From: JASJAR01 sp038530285
GTDB lineage: Bacteria > Pseudomonadota > Alphaproteobacteria > Rhodobacterales > Rhodobacteraceae
Assembly: GCA_038530285.1 (NCBI GenBank)
Contig: JBCBCY010000009.1
Span: 82,587 to 146,586, forward strand
Length of the DNA stretch: 64,000 nt
Direction: 5' to 3'
The notes under the pieces were generated by a model. The model saw nothing but the letters and a program-made list of their open reading frames with translations, did no database searches and was not told the DNA's origin. Below, piece by piece: positions 8,039 through 15,327 of this stretch. Every line of letters starts with the position of its first letter. The first letter of the stretch is position 1. The position numbers were made by a program, and so were the translations under genes.

Positions 8039-8941
8039 ATGCGTATGGATAAGGCTTTCCACACACTCGACTGGGCCCTGGTGCAGGCCTTCGTCGCGGT
8101 GGCCGAAACGGGGTCGCTGTCAGCTGCGGCGCGCCGTCTGGGCCTGACACAACCCACCATCGGCCGTCAGGTTGCCGCGATGGAGGCTGCCCTGAGCCTG
8201 GATTTGTTCCATCGCCAGCCTCGCGGCATGGCCCCCACCGAAACCGCTCTGGCGCTTTTGCCGGCCGCCAAAGCGATGGAGGTCGCAGCCCACGATCTGT
8301 CGCTGGCCGCAGCAGGCCAGGCCGCAACCCCCGGCGGGACGGTGCGGATCACCGCGTCGGTGTTCGCCGCACATCACATCCTGCCGCCGATCCTTGCCGG
8401 TTTGCGCGCACAGGTCCCCGAGATCGCGCTTGAACTGGTGCCCTCGGACACCACCGAGAACCTCCTGTTTCGGGAGGCGGATATCGCCGTGCGGATGTAC
8501 CGCCCGACCCAATTGGATGTGGTCACGCGCCACATCGGGTCGCTGGAGCTGGGGCTTTTCGCGGCGACATCCTATCTGGACCGCGTCGGGCGGCATGTGG
8601 CGTTCGAGGCGCTGGATTTTGTCGGCTATGACCGGTCGGATTTGTTGATCGAAGGCTTTGCACAAGCTGGCGTCGCGCGCACCCGCGATGACTTCCCGGT
8701 CAGATGTGATCTGCAAACCACCTATTGGGAGTTGGTGCGCGCAGGTTGCGGGGCAGGGTTTTGCCAAAAGGGTGTCGCGCGGGCGGACCCCGGGGTGGAG
8801 GAAATCTCACTTGGCGTCGAGATCCCGCCGCTGGAGGTCTGGCTAACCTCGCCAGTGGCGATCCGGCACGGGCCTGCCGTCGCCCGGGTTTGGGACACTC
8901 TGGCGACCGCGTTGGAACAGGTCGTCGACCGCCGGCCCTAG
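8039..8941 (+). CDS. LysR-family transcriptional regulator
   Basis: 300 residues. The N-terminal winged HTH reads FVAVAETGSLSAAARRLGLTQPTIGRQVAAME, the standard LysR layout, and the remainder is a periplasmic-binding-like effector domain. I chose the ATG at 8039; an ATG at 8045 and an in-frame TTG at 8027 are alternatives. LysR proteins usually regulate the divergent neighbour, here the SDR gene at 7041-7952. The effector is unknown. Confidence 0.9.
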   Translation: MRMDKAFHTLDWALVQAFVAVAETGSLSAAARRLGLTQPTIGRQVAAMEAALSLDLFHRQPRGMAPTETALALLPAAKAMEVAAHDLSLAAAGQAATPGGTVRITASVFAAHHILPPILAGLRAQVPEIALELVPSDTTENLLFREADIAVRMYRPTQLDVVTRHIGSLELGLFAATSYLDRVGRHVAFEALDFVGYDRSDLLIEGFAQAGVARTRDDFPVRCDLQTTYWELVRAGCGAGFCQKGVARADPGVEEISLGVEIPPLEVWLTSPVAIRHGPAVARVWDTLATALEQVVDRRP

Positions 8942-8950
8942 CGCGAAGGG

Positions 8951-9010
8951 GACGGGGGCTCTGCCCCCGTCGCTGCGCGACCCCCCCGGAGTATTTTTGC
9001 CAGGATGAAG
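8951..9010 (+). repeat. Dispersed intergenic hairpin repeat, copy A
   Basis: The element consists of an ACGGGGGCTCTGCCCCCGT hairpin, a GC-rich linker, then CCGGAGTATTTTTGCCAGG and ATGAAG. The same composite occurs at about 26785, 32230 (inverted), 36367 (inverted, partial) and 40122. Here it lies between the LysR gene and leuB and may act as a terminator for the former. Confidence 0.75.
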
Positions 9011-9080
9011 GGGGCCGGGCTGGCCCTTGACCCCGCGTGAGCCAGGGGCTAGGCGCGGCCCGTTAGCCAAGGAGAACCCC

Positions 9081-10181
9081 ATGTCGAACCCATCCATTCT
9101 GATCCTGGCCGGAGACGGCATTGGCCCCGAGGTCATGGCCGAGGTTAAGAAAGTCATCGATTGGTTCGGCACCAAAGGCCACGGCTTTGACGTCAGCGAA
9201 GACCTTGTGGGTGGGGCGGCTTATGATGCGCATGGTACCCCTTTGACCGATGCGACCATGGCCCGCGCGCAGGACGCGGATGCGGTTCTTCTGGGCGCTG
9301 TGGGCGGGCCAAAATACGATGTGCTGGACTTTTCGGTGAAGCCCGAGCGGGGGTTGTTGCGGCTTCGAAAAGAAATGGATCTGTTTTCCAACCTGCGCCC
9401 CGCTCAATGCTTTGACGCGCTGGCCGATTTTTCGTCGCTTAAGCGCGATGTCGTGGCCGGTCTTGACATCATGATCGTGCGCGAGCTGACGTCAGGCGTC
9501 TATTTCGGTGAGCCGCGCGGCATCCACAAGGAAGGCAATGAACGTGTGGGCATCAACACCCAGCGCTATACGGAATCTGAGATCGCCCGCGTGGCCCGTT
9601 CGGCGTTCGAACTGGCACGGCGGCGGTCGAACAAGGTTTGTTCGATGGAAAAGGCCAACGTGATGGAATCGGGTATCCTGTGGCGCGATGTCGTCACAGA
9701 AGTCCACACGGCGGAATATTCCGAGGTTGAGCTGTCCCACATGTATGCTGACGCAGGTGCCATGCAGCTGTGCCGCTGGCCCAAGCAGTTTGACGTGATT
9801 GTCACCGACAATCTGTTCGGCGACCTGTTGTCGGATGCCGCCGCCATGCTGACGGGGTCGCTGGGTATGTTGCCGTCCGCATCGCTTGGCGCACCGATGG
9901 AAAACGGCCGCCCCAAGGCCCTTTATGAGCCCGTGCACGGGTCGGCGCCGGACATCACCGGCCAGGGCAAGGCCAACCCGATCGCCTGTATTCTGAGTTT
10001 TGCTATGGCGCTGCGCTACAGCTTTGACATGGGCGATGCGGCCGCCACACTTGAAGCGGCGGTCGAAACGGTGCTGGCCGATGGCGCGCGCACGGCGGAC
10101 CTTTTGGGGCCCGAAGGCGGCAGCCCGATTTCAACGTCCGAGATGGGCGACCGGATCGTTGCGGCTCTGGCGGCGGCCTGA
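9081..10181 (+). CDS. leuB: 3-isopropylmalate dehydrogenase
   Basis: 366 residues. It oxidises and decarboxylates 3-isopropylmalate in leucine synthesis, using NAD+. Motifs: ILILAGDGIGPEVM at the start, LLGAVGGPKYD, LRLRKEMDLFSNLRP (substrate arginines), YTESEIARVARSAFELA, and the metal-binding FGDLLSDAAAML, followed by the cofactor segment PVHGSAPDI. The ATG at 9081 has AAGGAG seven bases upstream; longer readings are rejected. It is separated from leuC and leuD by several unrelated genes. Confidence 0.97.
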   Translation: MSNPSILILAGDGIGPEVMAEVKKVIDWFGTKGHGFDVSEDLVGGAAYDAHGTPLTDATMARAQDADAVLLGAVGGPKYDVLDFSVKPERGLLRLRKEMDLFSNLRPAQCFDALADFSSLKRDVVAGLDIMIVRELTSGVYFGEPRGIHKEGNERVGINTQRYTESEIARVARSAFELARRRSNKVCSMEKANVMESGILWRDVVTEVHTAEYSEVELSHMYADAGAMQLCRWPKQFDVIVTDNLFGDLLSDAAAMLTGSLGMLPSASLGAPMENGRPKALYEPVHGSAPDITGQGKANPIACILSFAMALRYSFDMGDAAATLEAAVETVLADGARTADLLGPEGGSPISTSEMGDRIVAALAAA

Positions 10182-10257
10182 AGCCAATCGGGCCTTGTCA
10201 ATGGTTTGGGAATGAGGTTGGGCTAGTGCGGTAGGGGTAAGCCCTCCAGGACACGTC

Positions 10258-11265
10258 ATGATCGACATCCCAAAATCCAACACCAAAGGCGCGATGCTGG
10301 CACTGGCCGCATTTGGTCTGTTTGCCACCCATGATGTCGGTGTGAAGGCGCTGGGCCAATCCTATGCGCCGTTCCAGATCATCTTTTTCTCGGTCCTGTT
10401 TGGCTTTCCACTGGCCACGATCATGCTCATGCGGGACCAGACCCCCGGCACCCTGCAGCCCGTCCACCCCTGGTGGTCCAGCCTTCGGACAGCGGCAACT
10501 CTTCTGACCGGTGTTTCCGCCTTCTACGCGTTTTCGGTGCTGCCACTGGCCCAGGTTTACGCGTTTATCTTTGCCGCCCCTTTGCTGATCACGATCCTTT
10601 CCATCCCGATCTTGGGCGAAAAGGTGGGCATCCATCGCTGGGTCGCTGTCATCGTCGGGCTTGCGGGTGTGCTGTATGTGCTGCGACCAGGGTCGGAACC
10701 TTTGTCTTTGGGTCACATCGCGGGGCTGGGGGCCGCGGTAGGCTCTGCGCTGGCCTCGGTCATTGTGCGCAAGATCGGCAAGGATGAACGTTCCGCCGTG
10801 CTGATGCTTTACCCGATGATGGTGAACTTCATGATCATGGCCGCGATCATGCCATTTGTGTACCAGCCAATGCCACTTGAGGATTTGGGGTTGGTCGCGC
10901 TGGTGTCCATCCTGGCGTTTGGCGCAGCCTTACTGGTGATTGCGGCCTACAGGCGGGGCGATGCGGCGGTGGTTGCGCCCATGCAATATTCGCAGATCCT
11001 TTGGGCGGCGGTCTATGGGCTGGCGTTCTTCGACGAGCTGCCCGACACCGAGACGATCATCGGGGCCGGAATTGTGATCCTGTCGGGCCTGTATATCGTC
11101 CTGCGCGAGACCGTTCTCGGCAGTTCCTCTTCCGCGCCGGTCACACGCACCAAATCCCGCGCGGCCACTGTGGCGTCGCCGCGCATTTCAGCTCTTTTGC
11201 GCGCGCAAGCGACCCGGGTTCCCCCAGGTCACGAAGCCCTTGCAAAGACACCGCCGCCCAAGTAA
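10258..11265 (+). CDS. EamA/DMT-family transporter
   Basis: 335 residues with about ten hydrophobic helices in two homologous EamA halves; the second half is marked by GALLVIAAYRRGDAAVVAPMQYSQILWAAVYG and LPDTETIIGAGIVILSG. Such proteins export or exchange small metabolites; the substrate cannot be read from sequence. A roughly 45-residue hydrophilic C-terminal tail (starting near VLGSSSSAPVTRTKS) is longer than usual. It starts 76 bp after leuB and precedes a tRNA gene. Confidence 0.88.
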   Translation: MIDIPKSNTKGAMLALAAFGLFATHDVGVKALGQSYAPFQIIFFSVLFGFPLATIMLMRDQTPGTLQPVHPWWSSLRTAATLLTGVSAFYAFSVLPLAQVYAFIFAAPLLITILSIPILGEKVGIHRWVAVIVGLAGVLYVLRPGSEPLSLGHIAGLGAAVGSALASVIVRKIGKDERSAVLMLYPMMVNFMIMAAIMPFVYQPMPLEDLGLVALVSILAFGAALLVIAAYRRGDAAVVAPMQYSQILWAAVYGLAFFDELPDTETIIGAGIVILSGLYIVLRETVLGSSSSAPVTRTKSRAATVASPRISALLRAQATRVPPGHEALAKTPPPK

Positions 11266-11280
11266 TTCGCCCGTCACGGT

Positions 11281-11357
11281 CGGAGTGTAGCTCAGCCTGG
11301 TAGAGCACTGCCTTCGGGAGGCAGGGGTCGTGAGTTCGATTCTCGCCACTCCGACCA
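11281..11357 (+). tRNA. tRNA-Pro (anticodon CGG)
   Basis: Cloverleaf with acceptor stem CGGAGTG / CACTCCG, discriminator A and encoded CCA. The D-arm is GCTCAGCCTGGTAGAGC. The anticodon stem CTGCC/GGCAG encloses the loop TTCGGGA, which gives anticodon CGG for CCG codons. The T-arm has GTTCGATTC. Total 77 nt. Confidence 0.97.
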
Positions 11358-11386
11358 ATCGTCAGCCGAGCCCCTACCGGTGCAGC

Positions 11387-12280
11387 TTAGGCAAAGCGGT
11401 CAGCCCCGAGCTGGCTTTGCCGCCAGTGCCGCGGCGAGCGACCGAACAGGCGTTTGAAATCCCGACTGAATTGCGACGCGCTTTCATAGCCCACATCGTT
11501 CGCGGCATCGCTCACACGCGTTCCCGCCGCAATCCGTTTGGCCGCTTCGTTCAGCCGGATGGACTTCACAAACTGGATCGGCGACATCGTCGTGGCATCC
11601 TTGAACCGTCGATGAAAGACCGCCCGGCTCATGCCTGCGCGCCGTGCCAGCGCATCAACCGACATCGGCGCATCAAGGTTGGCAGACACATGTGCGATGG
11701 ACCGCGCAATCGCATTGCCCGCCCCGAACGCCCGGCGCGCAAAGGCCCCCGCCTCTCCTTTCAGGATCGCATAATACAGCTCGCGCAAACGCGCCTCGCC
11801 CAACACCGCGGTGTCTATTTCACTTTCGCCCAATTGCAAAAGCCGCAACAAGGCGTCCGAAAACGGCTTGTCCCAGGGCGCCAGCTTGATCCCGCGCGCG
11901 GTGCGCGCGCCGCCGGGTTTGGGAACAAGGCCGTCGAGGGTTTCCATCTCAAGCGCCAGATCGGTCATCACACGGGATTTCAGCGAAACGAACACACCGA
12001 ACAACGGGGTCTCTGGCGATGCTTTGGGTGTGCCCGCATTCACCGGCAGCGATGTCGGGCAGACGAGGTAGTGGCGCTTGTCATAGACAAATGTCTGCCC
12101 GTCGAGCACCGCTTCTTTCTCCCCGCTTGCGATCGCAACGACGCAGGGTTCATAGACAGCCGGCGCGCAGGGCATCGGCTGTGTCGCGCGAAAAAGCTGC
12201 ACGCCGGGAAAGCCGGTTTTGGTCAGCCCATCGTGATCAACCCGGCCTGCGACAATCGCCTTGATCTGGTCTTGTATCAT
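11387..12280 (-). CDS. AraC-family transcriptional regulator (AraC_N cupin type)
   Basis: 297 residues. The C-terminal third holds the double HTH: MSVDALARRAGMSRAVFHRRFK, then RIAAGTRVSDAANDVGYES and SQFSRDFKRLFGRSPRHWR. The N-terminal part (residues about 20-180) matches the AraC_N type with YEPCVVAIASGEKEAVLDG. It is divergent from an SDR gene across about 170 bp of AT-rich DNA, so that gene is the likely target. Confidence 0.92.
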   Translation of the reverse strand: MIQDQIKAIVAGRVDHDGLTKTGFPGVQLFRATQPMPCAPAVYEPCVVAIASGEKEAVLDGQTFVYDKRHYLVCPTSLPVNAGTPKASPETPLFGVFVSLKSRVMTDLALEMETLDGLVPKPGGARTARGIKLAPWDKPFSDALLRLLQLGESEIDTAVLGEARLRELYYAILKGEAGAFARRAFGAGNAIARSIAHVSANLDAPMSVDALARRAGMSRAVFHRRFKDATTMSPIQFVKSIRLNEAAKRIAAGTRVSDAANDVGYESASQFSRDFKRLFGRSPRHWRQSQLGADRFA

Positions 12281-12450
12281 CCCTGCGGTTTAGTCCCTGA
12301 GAATGGGCAAAATCAATAGGTACGATACAATCAGGCAAATTTTTAAGACAAAAACGACTGATAATACGATCACATGATATGTATATGCTAGTCTATAGGC
12401 GCCTGATCAAATATAGACCCAACCGGGCCATAATCACGAAAGGACAACCG
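12281..12450. promoter_or_regulatory. AT-rich divergent control region, AraC regulator / SDR
   Basis: This region is notably A/T-rich compared with its surroundings. It contains TACGATACAATCAG near 12319 and CTGATAATACGATCA near 12359, which share TACGAT and an ATCAG/CTGAT inverted pair about 25 bp apart. These are plausible binding half-sites for the adjacent AraC protein, but this is inference from position and pattern only. Confidence 0.35.
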
Positions 12451-13398
12451 ATGGAACACACTCGATTTGGCCCCAAAGGCTGGACGCCGGACCAACTTGG
12501 GTCTCAGGCGGGCAAGACCTTCGTGATCACCGGCGCCAATGCCGGGGCAGGCTATCAGGCCGCGCGCATCCTGCTGACCAAGGGCGCCAAAGTGGTCATG
12601 CTGAACCGCAGTGCCGAAAAATCCCAAGCCGCGATCAAGGACCTTACCGCGGACTTGGGCGATGGCGCCGACGTCAGTTTCATCCGAATGGATTTGGCCG
12701 ACCTGGCAAGCGTGCGTGCCGCTGCCGACGAGGTGCAAAAGACCGTCCCCCAGATCGATGCACTGATCTGCAATGCCGCCATCGCGCAGGTGCCCATACA
12801 AAAGCTGACCGTCGACGGCTTTGAAAGCCAGCTTGGAACCAATCATTATGGTCACTTCCTGCTGTGCGGCCTGCTTTTTGACCGGATCGAGGCGTCCCAG
12901 GGTCGGATCGTGGTCGTGGCCAGCCTGGGGTATAGAATGGGGATCAAAACGATCCAGTTCGACGATATGAACTGGGACAAGAACTACAGCGCCAACCCGG
13001 TCTACAGCCAAAGCAAACTGGCGCAGATGATGTTCGCATACGAACTCCAGGACCGTCTTCAAACCGCCGGCAAGACCGTGGGTGTCTATGTCTGCCATCC
13101 CGGGGCATCGGCGACCTCGCTGATCAGCACCAGCGGCGGTGCGGTGACCCGCGCGCTCTGGTGGCTGATGAGCAAATCACCCCTGGTGCAAACCGCCCAG
13201 CAAGGCGCCTACCCAGAGGTTATGTGTGCCACCGAACATGGTTTGGAACAGCGCGCACTCTACGGGCCGACCGGCCTGATGCAGGTCCGCGGACCCGTCG
13301 GCAAAGGCACCTTGGACGCGCACGCCCATGACAAACCCGTTATGAGCAGGCTTTGGGAGCTGTCCGAACAAGCAACCGGGCTGACCTGGGGCCTGTGA
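12451..13398 (+). CDS. Short-chain dehydrogenase/reductase
   Basis: 315 residues. The NAD(P) loop is TGANAGAGYQAARILL, followed by DxxD-type VSFIRMDLADLAS, the NNAG-equivalent ICNAAIAQ, and the catalytic YSQSK (Y-x-x-x-K) within NPVYSQSKLAQMM. The layout resembles retinol-dehydrogenase/protochlorophyllide-reductase-like SDRs, with a long C-terminal part. The ATG at 12451 follows AAAGGA. The divergent AraC regulator probably controls it. It is convergent with iolB. The substrate is unknown. Confidence 0.88.
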   Translation: MEHTRFGPKGWTPDQLGSQAGKTFVITGANAGAGYQAARILLTKGAKVVMLNRSAEKSQAAIKDLTADLGDGADVSFIRMDLADLASVRAAADEVQKTVPQIDALICNAAIAQVPIQKLTVDGFESQLGTNHYGHFLLCGLLFDRIEASQGRIVVVASLGYRMGIKTIQFDDMNWDKNYSANPVYSQSKLAQMMFAYELQDRLQTAGKTVGVYVCHPGASATSLISTSGGAVTRALWWLMSKSPLVQTAQQGAYPEVMCATEHGLEQRALYGPTGLMQVRGPVGKGTLDAHAHDKPVMSRLWELSEQATGLTWGL

Positions 13399-13421
13399 CC
13401 GGCGCCTGATGCGGTGACGTC

Positions 13422-14228
13422 TTACGCGTCGCGTTCCATGATCCATTCGACTTCCGGCGCTGGCACAAAGCGCCACTTGCGCAAGGGCCCCGCCATCACG
13501 TTGAGGTAGTACATCTCAAATCCGTAGGGCGCCCCGCAAGGGTGATGTCCGCGGGGCACCAGCACCACATCGCCGTCGGCCACCGCCATGGTTTCGTCAA
13601 GGCTGCCATCGTCGGTATAGACCCGCTGTATGCCAAAGCCCGAGGCCGGGTTCAGCCGGTGATAATAGGTCTCTTCAAGATAGGTGATGCGCGGGTAGTC
13701 ATCCTCATCATGGCGGTGGCTGGGATAGGATGACCAATGCCCGGCGGGTGTGAAGACTTCCGTGACCAGCAGGCTGTCAGCGTAGTCTTCGGCCTCCATC
13801 GCAATGTTGTTGATATGGCGCGTGTTGGTGCCTTTGCCGCGCGCGGTCAGGGTGATCCCGTCCGGCCCGATCCGGCGCGCCGCGTGCCCGCCAACCCCGG
13901 GGGCCGAACACACCGCAATCACGCAATCGGTCCGGGCCGTCGCCGTCCAGTCGGTGCCGTTTGGCAGATACAAACAATGGGGCGGGGTTTTTTCAAAGAC
14001 ATCCATCCGGTCACCCAACACGCCCCAATCCTGGCCCGCACCGGTGATCGCGGTCTTGCCTTCGACCACCACCAAAATCACTTCGCGGTCGCCTGTTGCC
14101 TCGCTGGCCGTCTCGCCGGCTCGTAGCCGGTAAAGCGCAAAACCGACATAGCGCCAGCCTGCACTTTCCGGCGTGATCGCATGGACCTTGCCATGGGTCC
14201 CAAAGGGCTTGCGCAAAAGATCAGACAT
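13422..14228 (-). CDS. iolB: 5-deoxy-glucuronate isomerase
   Basis: 268 residues. IolB converts 5-deoxy-glucuronate to 2-deoxy-5-keto-gluconate in myo-inositol breakdown. Two cupin halves are visible. The second has the metal-site pattern SSYPSHRHDEDDYP (His, His, Glu) and the conserved GDVVLVPRGHHPCGAPYGFEMYYLNVMAG. The ATG at 14228 overlaps the end of iolG by 8 bp, indicating translational coupling. The iolC, iolD and iolE genes are not in this window. Confidence 0.93.
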   Translation of the reverse strand: MSDLLRKPFGTHGKVHAITPESAGWRYVGFALYRLRAGETASEATGDREVILVVVEGKTAITGAGQDWGVLGDRMDVFEKTPPHCLYLPNGTDWTATARTDCVIAVCSAPGVGGHAARRIGPDGITLTARGKGTNTRHINNIAMEAEDYADSLLVTEVFTPAGHWSSYPSHRHDEDDYPRITYLEETYYHRLNPASGFGIQRVYTDDGSLDETMAVADGDVVLVPRGHHPCGAPYGFEMYYLNVMAGPLRKWRFVPAPEVEWIMERDA

Positions 14229-15216
14229 TGGCCAGCTCCACAGGTGCACCGATCTGGGCCGAACGCGTCGCCGCTTCAGCCATCGCAAGGGCTGTCACCC
14301 CATCGTTCAAATCCACCGGATAGGGCGTGCTGGCGGTCACAGCGTCCACAAAGGCTGCCCATTCCGCCCGGTAGGCGGCCATGTAGCGTTCAAGGAAAAA
14401 GTGCACGGGCTTGGCCCCGGTCACGCCATCGGCATTCGATCTCACGATCAGGTTCTCGGGCATGTTCTGGGCCTGCAACAGACCTTTTGAGCCCAAAAGC
14501 TCGACACGTTGGTCGTAGCCGTAGGCTGCACGGCGCGAGTTCTTGATGACCGCGATCTGCCCGCCTGCATAGGCCAGTGTGACCGCGGCGGTGTCAACGT
14601 CGCCCGCCGCACCAATCGCGGGGTCCACCAGCGACGATCCCACCGCCGACACGCGCACCGGTGCCTCGCCCATGATGAAATTCGCCATGTCGAAGTCATG
14701 GATCATCATGTCGCGGAACAAGCCCCCGGACACCTTGATGTACTCGACCGGCGGCGGCGCCGGGTCGAATGACGTTAGCGACAACAACTCCGGCGCGCCG
14801 ATCTCGCCGGCCTCCAGCGCGGTTTTCAGCGCCGCAAAGTTCGGATCGAACCGCCGGTTGAACCCGATCATCACCGGCGTGCCCGACTTTGCCACCACCG
14901 CCTGACAGGCCCGCGCGCGCGCCAGGCTGAGGTCCACGGGCTTTTCGCACAAGACCGCCTTGCCAGCCGCCGCTGCGGCCTCAATCAGGTCGGAATGCGT
15001 ATCGGTAGAGGTCGCGATCAACACCGCATCAATCGCAGGGTCGGCGATGATCTCCTCGGTGGTGCGCGCGGCACAGCCATAATCGCCTGCCAGCTTTTCG
15101 GCCGCCTCAGGGTAGTAATCTGACACTGCGACAAGCGTGCTGCCTTTGTGTTCAGTGATGGCCGTGGCGTGCACGCCCGCGATGCGTCCCGCACCCAAAA
15201 TCCCGACTTTCAGCAT
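14221..15216 (-). CDS. iolG: Inositol 2-dehydrogenase
   Basis: 331 residues, Gfo/Idh/MocA family. The Rossmann start is KVGILGAGRIAGVHATAI, the conserved CEKPVDLSLARA supplies the catalytic lysine, and the C-terminal domain includes GGLFRDMMIHDFDMANFIMGE, whose D-x-x-x-H is typical of the family. It oxidises myo-inositol with NAD+. The ATG at 15216 has a GGAGGGA site upstream. It is first in a two-gene operon with iolB; a perfect palindrome lies about 95 bp upstream. Confidence 0.9.
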   Translation of the reverse strand: MLKVGILGAGRIAGVHATAITEHKGSTLVAVSDYYPEAAEKLAGDYGCAARTTEEIIADPAIDAVLIATSTDTHSDLIEAAAAAGKAVLCEKPVDLSLARARACQAVVAKSGTPVMIGFNRRFDPNFAALKTALEAGEIGAPELLSLTSFDPAPPPVEYIKVSGGLFRDMMIHDFDMANFIMGEAPVRVSAVGSSLVDPAIGAAGDVDTAAVTLAYAGGQIAVIKNSRRAAYGYDQRVELLGSKGLLQAQNMPENLIVRSNADGVTGAKPVHFFLERYMAAYRAEWAAFVDAVTASTPYPVDLNDGVTALAMAEAATRSAQIGAPVELANV

Positions 15217-15310
15217 TAGGTCCCTCCCACCTGACGTTGAAACCAAAGCGCTGCCGCACCCCGTGGCTGTCTTGCCAATAGGCCCAGTCTTAAGGACGCG
15301 CAAGGTAGAT

Positions 15311-15326
15311 TTGCAACCGGTTGCAA
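15311..15326. promoter_or_regulatory. Perfect 16-bp palindrome, probable LacI-type operator for iolGB
   Basis: TTGCAACCGGTTGCAA equals its own reverse complement. A central CCGG flanked by A/T-rich arms is the usual shape of LacI/GalR operators. It sits upstream of iolG (15216) and immediately after the stop codon of the upstream gene at 15328. No LacI-family regulator is encoded in the window. Confidence 0.65.
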
Positions 15327-15327
15327 G

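Noticed and set aside
11330..12319. A 329-codon open reading on the + strand starting inside tRNA-Pro
   Set aside because: It begins within a tRNA and runs antisense to an AraC regulator with an intact double HTH.
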